Origin: CAZMVY01 sp964617875 | GTDB taxonomy: Bacteria; Planctomycetota; Phycisphaerae; UBA1845; PWPN01 | NCBI GenBank assembly: GCA_964617875.1 | Contig: CAZUAI010000077.1 | Coordinates: 1-27,059, forward strand | DNA length: 27,059 nt | Reading direction: 5' to 3' | Shown: piece after piece, positions 6,863 through 13,627 of the stretch | How the letters are laid out: each line of letters opens with the position of its first letter | Position numbering within the stretch: position 1 is the stretch's first letter | The notes under the pieces: generated by a model | Told to the model about the DNA's origin: nothing | Database searches by the model: none | What the model saw: the letters and a program-made list of their open reading frames with translations, nothing else | Translations under genes and position numbers: made by a program

Positions 6863-8185
6863 ATGGACGAGGGCCGTATTGTCGCTGGCCATCGAACCAG
6901 CGACGAGCATAGGGGCCGCGACAGAGGGTCCGCATACTTCCATGGCATTTGTGGAGAGGTTTCGACGAAGCCGTTGCGAAGAAGCCGCCATCCTGCCGTC
7001 ATCGACGGCGACCTGACGCGAGGCAATACCGCGGCCACCCGCCGACCGCCTCCCACACCGCACGGCTGCCACAATTGCGCCATCCTCAAGGCGCTACGCC
7101 GCCTCCGGATCGAAGGCAATGCGGCACGGCCGTTGGCCGGCGGATCGCCGGGGGACACCTCGGCTGCCACGGATGCCGGGGAAGTCGGGGCTCAGTACGT
7201 AGGACCGGCGCGAAGTTTTGGCGAGCTGCTCTCGGCCTTTCGCCTGGTCCACGATGCCTATGTCGAGCAAGGCTACGCGACGGTCAACGCCGCACGCATC
7301 CGACTCGGCCCGTACAACCTGCTGCCCCCGCCCACAACGGCAACCTTCGTCCTGACCCGACGGCGCGAACACGAACCGGCGATCGCGTCGCGAGGCGGGC
7401 AAAAACAACGGTCCGAACCGACAAACCGCAATCACAGACAGCTGGCCGCGATCGGCGATTTCGTCCGTGGCCACGCCGAGGCCAGCGAACTCGTCAACGA
7501 AATCATCGCCGACAACGATGCGGTGATCGGGACCGTCAGCATCGTCGTTGACACGCCACGGGGCCTGCCGGCCGGGCACGTCTTCCCCGACGAACTCGAC
7601 CGCCTGCGTTCGCGCGGACGGCGTGCGGCCGAAGCCATCATGCTTGCCCATCGGCCGGGCGAACCCGATCGTGCCGGGCGGACCGAGTTCCGCCGACTGC
7701 TCATGCTCCTGCGGTACGTGATCGACCACGCCAGGCTGTGCAACGCCGATGACCTGCTGATCCTGACCAACCCGCACCACGAGGCGTTCTACCGTCGCAA
7801 ACTCGCGTTCGACGTCGTCGCGGGCCCGCGACCGTGTGCGAACGTCCGTGGGGCGCCGGCCGTCCTGCTGCGACACGACATGCACAGCGTGAAGGCCCGC
7901 GCCGATGCCCTGGTTCCCGAGGCCAGCCGGTTCTTCCTCAACGGCCAGCCGGACCCGAAGGTCCTCGCAGGTTATCGGCTCCGCAAGGAGGATGTGCTGA
8001 CGCTGCTGTTCCTCGCGCCCCACCTGTGGCAGGCGGATGAACATCGCGCGGCGTGTCAGCGATTGCTTCATACGTATCAGGACGTTAGCGCTGCCTTCTC
8101 GAGCCAGGAGAACGTAAAGTTGCTGGCGCCTCAAGCCGATCTCGATCGGGCCGCGCCGGGCCTGCCGAGGGAAGCGGTAGCGTGA
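6863..8185 (+). CDS. FeeM-like N-acyltransferase (PEP-CTERM/exosortase-associated type)
   Basis: A predicted acyltransferase of the FeeM/LuxI-like GNAT fold, the group of long-chain N-acyl amino acid synthases and PEP-CTERM/exosortase-associated acyltransferases. Diagnostic segments in order are FRLVHDAYVEQGYATV, RIRLGPYNLLPP, AVIGTVSIVVDTPRGLPAG, FPDELDRLRSRGRRAAEAIM, LLMLLRYVIDHARL, DDLLILTNPHHEAFYRR and GAPAVLLRHDM. They span about residues 117-380 of 440. FeeM enzymes transfer fatty acyl groups from acyl carrier protein to amines; the substrate here is unknown. Two oddities are an unrecognised, basic N-terminal extension of about 110 residues and an insertion of about 55 residues between the first core strands. 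The ATG at 6863 is chosen because GGAGAG lies 6 bases upstream; in-frame ATGs at 6839 and 6848 are possible, as is a later TTG. The next gene starts 30 bases after the stop. Confidence 0.78.
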   Translation: MDEGRIVAGHRTSDEHRGRDRGSAYFHGICGEVSTKPLRRSRHPAVIDGDLTRGNTAATRRPPPTPHGCHNCAILKALRRLRIEGNAARPLAGGSPGDTSAATDAGEVGAQYVGPARSFGELLSAFRLVHDAYVEQGYATVNAARIRLGPYNLLPPPTTATFVLTRRREHEPAIASRGGQKQRSEPTNRNHRQLAAIGDFVRGHAEASELVNEIIADNDAVIGTVSIVVDTPRGLPAGHVFPDELDRLRSRGRRAAEAIMLAHRPGEPDRAGRTEFRRLLMLLRYVIDHARLCNADDLLILTNPHHEAFYRRKLAFDVVAGPRPCANVRGAPAVLLRHDMHSVKARADALVPEASRFFLNGQPDPKVLAGYRLRKEDVLTLLFLAPHLWQADEHRAACQRLLHTYQDVSAAFSSQENVKLLAPQADLDRAAPGLPREAVA

Positions 8186-8215
8186 TTCAAGACTGAGGCT
8201 GGAAGAGAGAGACCG

Positions 8216-9433
8216 TTGGGACCCTATGATATCCTGTGCATCGGGTTGGCCGTAATCGCCGTGCTGCTCGGCGTGATGCCGATCGCCTTGGCAATCCGGT
8301 TCCGCCGGTACGTGACCCGCGAGCTGGCCCGCCCGCTGACCGGCTATACGCCGAAGGTCAGTGTGATCCTTCCCTGCAAGGGCATTGATCCCGGCTTCGA
8401 GGAAAACCTGCAGGCGATCTTCGACCAGGACTACCCCGATTTCGAGATCGTCTTCGCCACGGCCACGCCCGACGACGAAGCCTGCCCACCCATCCGACGA
8501 CTGATTGCCCGCAACCCGCACTCCGCGGCGAGACTCATCCACGCGGGGCTCCCGACCGCGTGCAGCCAGCAGAATAACAATCAGTTGGCCGGCGTTGCGG
8601 CATCGCGGCCGGACACCGAGGTGTTCGTCATCATGGACTCGGACATCCGTCCGGCCCGCGAGTACCTCCGCAACCTCGTCGAGCCTCTGCACGATCCGCA
8701 GATCGGCGTCGCCACGGGCTACCGCTGGTACATGCCCGTGGCCGGCGGCTTCGGGAGCTGGCTGCGAAGCGTCTGGAACATGGGCGCACTGCCCATCCTC
8801 GCGGATCCGCGGCGGAGCTTCGCCTGGGGCGGCTCGATGGCCTTCCGGCGGTCGGAGTTCCCGCACGACGTGCTGACCGGCCTGTGGGGCAACGCACTGA
8901 GCGACGACCACACACTGACGGCCCGTGTCCGCGAACTCGGACTCGGGATCCACTACGTCCCGCGGTGCCTGGCGATCTCGCACGAGGACAGCACGCTGAC
9001 CCAGACGCTCGAATGGACGACACGGCAGACGATCATCACCCGCGTCTACGATCGGCCATTCTGGTGGACGGTCCTGCTGGCGCACACAACATCGACGGTG
9101 TACACACTCCTGGCCGCGATCGGTGGCCTCACCTGGTATGCAACCTCGGAGCCCGGGGCGTTCAGCCGTTTCTGGCCCCTCTTCCTGCTGCCGGCCTGGG
9201 GCCAATGCGCGGGCCTGACGCTGGCGTGGCCGAGCGTGATGGCCCTCTTGCCGGCGGCCATCGCCCGACGGCTGGTGCATCGGCAGCGTCTGTACGCCCT
9301 CTTGGCCCAACCGGCGTCGCTGCTGGCCCTGTGGAACAGCCTCGCCTCAATCTGGACAAACCGAATCGCCTGGCGTGGCACGGTGTACGAAATGCGGTCA
9401 CCGCGGGAAACGCTTATCGTCACCGGCGCGTAG
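8216..9433 (+). CDS. Membrane glycosyltransferase, ceramide glucosyltransferase-like (GT2/GT21)
   Basis: A 405-residue inverting glycosyltransferase. An N-terminal membrane segment (about 5-27) is followed by the catalytic domain: VSVILPCKG (48-56), FDQDYPDFEIVFA, the metal-binding DSD (141-143), SFAWGGSMAFRR, and LSDDHTLTARV with Asp 230/231. EWTTRQ (266-271) sits at the place of the (Q/R)xxRW motif of the ceramide glucosyltransferase family. Several hydrophobic segments follow from residue 283 on. The family moves a sugar from a nucleotide sugar to a lipid acceptor at the membrane; hopanoid-associated HpnI-type enzymes are related. The start is TTG at 8216, preceded by GGAAGAGAG at a good distance; no ATG fits. 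Placed 30 bases behind the acyltransferase gene, it may glycosylate that enzyme's product. The sugar and acceptor cannot be read from sequence. Confidence 0.85.
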   Translation: MGPYDILCIGLAVIAVLLGVMPIALAIRFRRYVTRELARPLTGYTPKVSVILPCKGIDPGFEENLQAIFDQDYPDFEIVFATATPDDEACPPIRRLIARNPHSAARLIHAGLPTACSQQNNNQLAGVAASRPDTEVFVIMDSDIRPAREYLRNLVEPLHDPQIGVATGYRWYMPVAGGFGSWLRSVWNMGALPILADPRRSFAWGGSMAFRRSEFPHDVLTGLWGNALSDDHTLTARVRELGLGIHYVPRCLAISHEDSTLTQTLEWTTRQTIITRVYDRPFWWTVLLAHTTSTVYTLLAAIGGLTWYATSEPGAFSRFWPLFLLPAWGQCAGLTLAWPSVMALLPAAIARRLVHRQRLYALLAQPASLLALWNSLASIWTNRIAWRGTVYEMRSPRETLIVTGA

Positions 9434-9451
9434 CAGTAGCAACAGACGATC

Positions 9452-10255
9452 ATGGCGAGAGAGGACGTAACTCAGCGACGCATTTTGAGGAATGTGGCGT
9501 CAAGCCACAGACTGCGGGTCCTCATCTTTCTGATCCTGCTTGATCCTGTGGTCTACTTCCTGGCGGCGTTCCCTCCCCTGTTGCTCGTACGCTATCTGTG
9601 GTCTGCGAACCTGGCAGCGCAGGCGGCGGTAATCATAGCAGCGTTCTTCCTCTTTCCACTGTGCGCCGTGCTGGCGCTCATCTGCATCAGCCATGTGTTT
9701 GGGAGACGATTCCCCGAAGGAACGTTTCGGATGAGTGATCCGGCCGCCGAAGCATGGCTGCGCAACGTGGCAATTGCCTCGGTCCCACGGCGGTCGTTCT
9801 TCGCACACCTGGTGACCGGGTTCTCCTTCATGGGGCCACTGTTCCTGCGGGGGCTGGGCGCCCATATCGGGAAACGCGTCCTGATCGGAACCCACGCACA
9901 CATCGCAGACCCCAGCCTGACGGAGATTGGCGACGACTCCATAATCGGCGATTCCGTGTTTGTCTCGGGACATGCGATTGAAGGGGACTGGGTCACCATT
10001 GGCCGGGTTTGCATCGGGTGCGGCGTTACGATCGGAGCAAACTCGTTCATCTCTCCCGGCACTCGAATCGATGACGGCGCCATCGTGGCCACCGGCGCCG
10101 TGGTGCGAAAGGGCACACACATCCGCGCCGGTGAAGTCTGGGGAGGGGTGCCGGCTAAAAAGATCACCACGGTTACGAACGGCTCGAAAGACGACCACGC
10201 CCCCGGTCCGACACGGTCGATCCACGCCGACACGCTGATGCGCCAGATTTCGTAG
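9452..10255 (+). CDS. Membrane-anchored left-handed beta-helix acyltransferase, paralog A
   Basis: A 267-residue protein with two N-terminal membrane segments (about 22-48 and 53-82) and a C-terminal hexapeptide-repeat left-handed beta-helix. Helix turns are visible as IGKRVLIGTHAHI, IGDDSIIGDSVFVSGHAIEG, VTIGRVCIGCGVTIGANSFI, DDGAIVATGAVVRKGT and VWGGVPAKKI, the last being the usual end of hexapeptide O-acetyltransferases. The GHAIEG segment may carry the catalytic histidine. The arrangement of membrane segments plus beta-helix resembles the C-terminal part of Pls/PosA-type synthetases. It starts 18 bases after the glycosyltransferase stop and has no strong ribosome binding site, which suggests operon coupling. 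It probably acylates a glycolipid or a related acceptor. Confidence 0.82.
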   Translation: MAREDVTQRRILRNVASSHRLRVLIFLILLDPVVYFLAAFPPLLLVRYLWSANLAAQAAVIIAAFFLFPLCAVLALICISHVFGRRFPEGTFRMSDPAAEAWLRNVAIASVPRRSFFAHLVTGFSFMGPLFLRGLGAHIGKRVLIGTHAHIADPSLTEIGDDSIIGDSVFVSGHAIEGDWVTIGRVCIGCGVTIGANSFISPGTRIDDGAIVATGAVVRKGTHIRAGEVWGGVPAKKITTVTNGSKDDHAPGPTRSIHADTLMRQIS

Positions 10256-10305
10256 CCGCGACGGCACAACCGCCCTGCGCTTCCGCAACGGCCGGCTGAA
10301 GAACC

Positions 10306-11094
10306 GTGACTGCCGCTGCCGATGAAACCGGTATCATGACCAAACGCCGCCTGCAAAAGATCTCACGGCGGGCGATGACCGCCCTGCTTATCCTTGATCC
10401 GCTTGCTCTCGTTCTGGCCGTACTGCCGATCGTTGCCCTTGCACGATATCTCTGGTGCGACCACCTGCTGATCCAGACGTTGATCATCGTAGGCGTCTAC
10501 CACCTCTGTGCGGTCTCGCTGATGATAACACTGGCATTGCTCGGCTTGTGCATCCGCCCACCGGCGTACCAAGCAAACACGCCTCTGGATGAACGTGGTT
10601 GGTCACGGTGGTTGCTGCGGAGTTGCCTCACATCGCTGCCGAGACGGTTGCCGATGCGCAACCTCTTTTCTGCACGCTCGCCGATCGGTACGCTGTTTCT
10701 CCGGATGATGGGTGCACGCATCGGCCGGAACGTCGCGTTCGGCATAAACACTGCGGTCGCCGACCCTGAGTACGTTACCATCGATGACGAGGCAACCCTC
10801 GGTGACGGCGCCTATGTCGTAGGGCATTCCTATCACTCGGGAAGACTCATCATTGCACCGGTACGGATCGGTAGAGGCGCAACGATCGGTGTTAACGCAT
10901 TTCTGTCCGCCGGCGCCGACATTGGCGAAGATGCAATCGTGGCCGCGGGGGCCGTGCTTGCCAAGAACACAAAAATAGGCCCCCGCGAAATCTGGGGCGG
11001 CGTGCCGGCCAGGAAGATCGGAGAGGTCCCCCCCGAACAGGACGCGGGCGAGAAGCCGACGCCGCCCGGAGGAGTACCGGGCACCACCGGCTAA
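10306..11094 (+). CDS. Membrane-anchored left-handed beta-helix acyltransferase, paralog B
   Basis: A 262-residue paralog of the preceding protein with the same layout: two membrane segments near the N-terminus (ILDPLALVLAVLPIVALARY aligns with LLDPVVYFLAAFPPLLLVRY of its neighbour), then a hexapeptide beta-helix. Repeats include IGRNVAFGINTAV, LGDGAYVVGHSYHSGRLI, VRIGRGATIGVNAFLSAGAD, GEDAIVAAGAVLAKNT and IWGGVPARKIG. GHSYHSG takes the place of GHAIEG. The start given is GTG at 10306; an ATG at 10336 fits the neighbour's length as well, and neither has a clear ribosome binding site. This is the last gene of the four-gene run. Two diverged copies side by side suggest two acylation steps or two acceptor positions, an inference only. 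Confidence 0.8.
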   Translation: MTAAADETGIMTKRRLQKISRRAMTALLILDPLALVLAVLPIVALARYLWCDHLLIQTLIIVGVYHLCAVSLMITLALLGLCIRPPAYQANTPLDERGWSRWLLRSCLTSLPRRLPMRNLFSARSPIGTLFLRMMGARIGRNVAFGINTAVADPEYVTIDDEATLGDGAYVVGHSYHSGRLIIAPVRIGRGATIGVNAFLSAGADIGEDAIVAAGAVLAKNTKIGPREIWGGVPARKIGEVPPEQDAGEKPTPPGGVPGTTG

Positions 11095-11457
11095 GTGCTG
11101 ACTAGGCGGGCGTCGCTCACATCGTTCCAGCCTCACCCGCACCGATCCACCACCATCCTCACTTCCGCGTCCTTCGGCATGCCGCGCATCTTTCGCGTCC
11201 CCAACACCGTTCTTCCCGAAACGCCAGAGGAGTCGAACCACGGGAAGCGCCGCCTATCCGGGAACCACCGGGCGCGACGCAGGATGCCCAAGCCTGGCAG
11301 CCGCTTCCACTGCCCGCCACGCCCCTTCGCGCGAAGCTCGCCCGTTCCGAGGGCCCGTTTGCGGAGCCCCGCCATCCTTTTGGCCGAAAAGAGAAAACCC
11401 CCGCTCGCCACCCGGCATTCAACACGTGCAACGGTCGCAACCGTTGCCCCCGCGCAA
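11095..11457. other. Intergenic region between convergent genes
   Basis: About 360 bases between the stop of the last acyltransferase gene and the terminator of the PEP-CTERM gene on the other strand. The frames crossing it are Arg/Pro-rich and not gene-like. No promoter or RNA gene was recognised. Confidence 0.5.
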
Positions 11458-11497
11458 AGAAACCGCCCGGCGCACCTATGGCCGCCGGGCGGTTTGG
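11458..11497 (-). terminator. Hairpin terminator of the PEP-CTERM gene
   Basis: A perfect 13-bp stem, AAACCGCCCGGCG with CGCCGGGCGGTTT (11458-11470 and 11483-11495 approximately), encloses a loop of about 10 bases. On the minus strand the stem is followed by TTTCTTTG. It lies about 30 bases beyond the minus-strand stop at 11528, as expected for an intrinsic terminator. It may also stop plus-strand transcripts arriving from the acyltransferase operon. Confidence 0.75.
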
Positions 11498-11527
11498 GTT
11501 TCCTCTTCTTACCTGTCGAGCCTTGCC

Positions 11528-12802
11528 TCAGGCCGTCCTGCGACGACGGACGTAGCCACCAAGAGCCCCCATCGCGAGGATGCTCGAGATCACGCTCAGA
11601 GGCTCAGGAATCGTCGTGAAGCTTTGATTCGCACTGGCGCTGCCATAACCTGCGAAATCAAACGCGATCGATGCGGGATCCCTGCCGTTGTCCTGGCCGG
11701 CGCCCTGCAAGTTCCTCCAGACGATCCCGGAAATACTCGCGCCGAATGTGCCCACCGTGTTGGGCCCCAACCAGTGGAGCATGCTGCCGCCATAGTAATC
11801 AATAGCGCCCGAAATCGTCAGCTCCAAGATCACGTCTGCGGTCGGCGACGCCTGACGGAACGTCAGGGTAGCCGCGATGTCCCGAGCGTAGCCCATCAGC
11901 AGCGGGACCGTATCCGTTGCATCCGACACCTCGCTCGTGCCCGAGCCGCCGATGGATCTGCCGGTGTTGTGATTGAAATCGTTCTCGGTCAGCACCTTGC
12001 CATCCAGATCCTGATCGAGCGGACCGGCACTCGGATACGCCCTGCCCCGCCCGCTCGTATCGAGGATTGTTCCCGCCGGCACGTCTTCGTAGAGATCGAT
12101 CCTGGGCGCCAGCAACTGAGCTGTCGCAAGATCGTACCCAAGCCCCAGCGCAGTCGGGATGTCGAGAAACTTGATCACGTAGGTGGCCTGCACAGCACCC
12201 GGCTTGGCGGGGTCAGGTGCCCACGGAATGAAATCCATGACGCCGTCGCCCGCTACCGACAGCGGAGCCAACCCGTCATCGAACAGGGATGCCGACAGTG
12301 CCAAGGGCGCCAACGGCGTGGCGTTGTAGAACGAACTCGTCACCCGGCCCGAGGGCAACAGCGGCTGCGTGATGCCATCCTTAATCGACTCCCATGCAGC
12401 GAGCGCGCCGGTTCGGACGCCCCAAGACGGCAGGCCCTGATAAGCACTCGGCAGGAAGTTGGGAACGCCGGCGCGAATATCGCCCGAGGCCGCCGCAAGC
12501 ACAGCCGGCTGCGGGAGATTGATGCCGCCGCCAGCAAGATAGCCGGGGCGAATCGATTCCTGCTGCCCCGCCACTGAGCCCAGTACCGGCGCCACGGGCA
12601 CTGGATTGAGAACCGCATTGAAAATGTTAGCCGGCATCAGATAGGTCACGCCGGCCGTGTTCACGTAGTTCTGATCCGTCGCCACGACTCCGTTGCCACC
12701 CAACTGATTCTCCACGTTGGGCGTCCACGGCAGCGCCCACACCGAACCGGTTACCGCACCGATGACCGCCGTCACCAGCAATGCCCTGCTCAATCCTCGC
12801 AT
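11528..12802 (-). CDS. PEP-CTERM sorting domain-containing secreted protein
   Basis: A 424-residue exported protein. The start at 12802 is fixed by AAAGGAG six bases upstream and by the signal peptide MRGLSRALLVTAVIGAVTGS followed by VWA as a likely cleavage site; a longer frame upstream is leader DNA. The C-terminus IPEPLSVISSILAMGALGG plus YVRRRR is a classic PEP-CTERM signal: the PEP motif, a hydrophobic helix, then a basic tail. Exosortase recognises and cleaves this type of signal and the protein is then placed outside the cell. The body is unrecognised; it is rich in Asn, Gly, Ala and aromatic residues and has DQDLDGKVLTENDFNHNTG, a weakly calcium-loop-like stretch. No exosortase gene is in the window. 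The gene has its own strong promoter and hairpin terminator. Confidence 0.85.
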   Translation of the reverse strand: MRGLSRALLVTAVIGAVTGSVWALPWTPNVENQLGGNGVVATDQNYVNTAGVTYLMPANIFNAVLNPVPVAPVLGSVAGQQESIRPGYLAGGGINLPQPAVLAAASGDIRAGVPNFLPSAYQGLPSWGVRTGALAAWESIKDGITQPLLPSGRVTSSFYNATPLAPLALSASLFDDGLAPLSVAGDGVMDFIPWAPDPAKPGAVQATYVIKFLDIPTALGLGYDLATAQLLAPRIDLYEDVPAGTILDTSGRGRAYPSAGPLDQDLDGKVLTENDFNHNTGRSIGGSGTSEVSDATDTVPLLMGYARDIAATLTFRQASPTADVILELTISGAIDYYGGSMLHWLGPNTVGTFGASISGIVWRNLQGAGQDNGRDPASIAFDFAGYGSASANQSFTTIPEPLSVISSILAMGALGGYVRRRRTA

Positions 12803-13086
12803 CGCAAGCTCCTTTCGATCAGGAAAGCCCAAGTTCTCGACGTCTTGCACTCTGAAACGCCCGTTTCGGGCAACCACGAAAACCGACGGGTGGCTACGCG
12901 CCACCGCAAACGGCCAGCGCCGACCCGCGCCCGGGTTGCGCTTTCACCTGACTTCAACACTCAGGAGCCTCGGACCCGTGGTTGCTGCCGGGCCACTTGA
13001 CCTAGGCTTCCCATTCCGCCCCGCGTCGCCAGCCCACCGACCCGCGACGCATCAATACGGCGTGTGGGGCATAGCCCCCACACCTT
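12803..13086 (-). promoter_or_regulatory. Long, foldable 5' leader of the PEP-CTERM gene
   Basis: From the predicted start point (about 13086) to the ATG lie 284 bases. The first transcribed bases form a hairpin with an 8-bp stem, GTGTGGGG/CCCCACAC (13062-13069 with 13076-13083). Next is a 7-bp stem, GCGTCGC/GCGACGC (13023-13029 with 13044-13050). An AGCCT/AGGCT stem (12966-12970 with 13004-13008) then encloses CCC/GGG and GTGG/CCAC pairings that cross each other. These could form a pseudoknot or two alternative folds. A CCTGA/TCAGG stem (12947-12951 with 12961-12965) follows. The hallmark sequences of c-di-GMP, SAM or cobalamin riboswitches were not found. A regulatory RNA is possible but unproven. 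Confidence 0.4.
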
Positions 13087-13092
13087 GAACCC

Positions 13093-13120
13093 ATTGTAAC
13101 CAGGGGATCTAGGATGTCAA
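13093..13120 (-). promoter_or_regulatory. Strong sigma70-type promoter of the PEP-CTERM gene
   Basis: On the minus strand, TTGACA (perfect, 13115-13120) and TACAAT (five of six, 13093-13098) are separated by 16 bases. The expected start point is about 13086. This close match suggests high housekeeping expression of the secreted protein, perhaps modulated through its long leader. Confidence 0.65.
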
Positions 13121-13550
13121 GAGGTTAGCTGGGCGTACATAATTTTTTTTCGCGTGTGGGCGAACGGCGACGGGCGAACGATCGGCTTTCCTGCCACACA
13201 AAAGCATATATTATAGGACGTTACAGCACGAAGCGTACAGGGAACAAAAATGTGGAAAAATGGAAGGGAGCGGAGTAGCTGAACACCCCAGCGCGAACGG
13301 GAAACTGCGCAAGATGGACAGTACGCGGGAACGACCGACCCACAGAACCGCCCACGGCGGCCCGGCAGGTGGTCGGGCAGCATACCGCGGTCCGTGTGCG
13401 GCCGTGAATCCATCGGACCGTGCGGAGTGCCGCGGGTAGTGAGTTGTGGATGACGTGTTGAGGAACACGAAACACCGCGATGCCGTCTGCGACGCGTTGC
13501 GACGTACGAGCAACTCATCACTCTCCCTCGGTCGCTTCGTTGCTGCTCTC
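13121..13550. other. Intergenic region between divergent PEP-CTERM and cstA genes
   Basis: About 430 bases without a recognisable gene. It has a run of eight T residues near 13143-13150 and an AT-rich patch (ATATATTATA near 13206-13215). The purine-rich GTGGAAAAATGGAAGGGAG near 13251-13269 resembles sequence at 23848-23866. The remainder is GC-rich with Arg-rich nonsense frames. Confidence 0.45.
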
Positions 13551-13578
13551 TTGCCTTGGCCGCGTCGCATTGTAGGAT
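13551..13578 (+). promoter_or_regulatory. Weak candidate promoter for the CstA-family gene
   Basis: TTGCCT (13551-13556) and TAGGAT (13573-13578) lie 16 bases apart, about 50 bases before the chosen ATG. Each hexamer matches four of six consensus positions. Given as the best candidate in the region, not as a firm call. Confidence 0.25.
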
Positions 13579-13627
13579 GATTGGCTGCGTTCGTGGCCGG
13601 TCGTTTCCCCTTGATGGATCGAACGCC

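Noticed and set aside
7094..9310. Minus-strand open frame of 738 codons opposite the acyltransferase and glycosyltransferase genes
   Set aside because: The plus-strand frames carry clear family motifs over the same bases. The antisense frame is Arg/Gln/Gly-rich without motifs.
12803..13086. Known riboswitch in the PEP-CTERM leader (c-di-GMP, SAM-I, cobalamin)
   Set aside because: Short look-alikes such as AAGTCAGG and CGGCAGCAACC occur, but the ordered conserved blocks of each class are absent.
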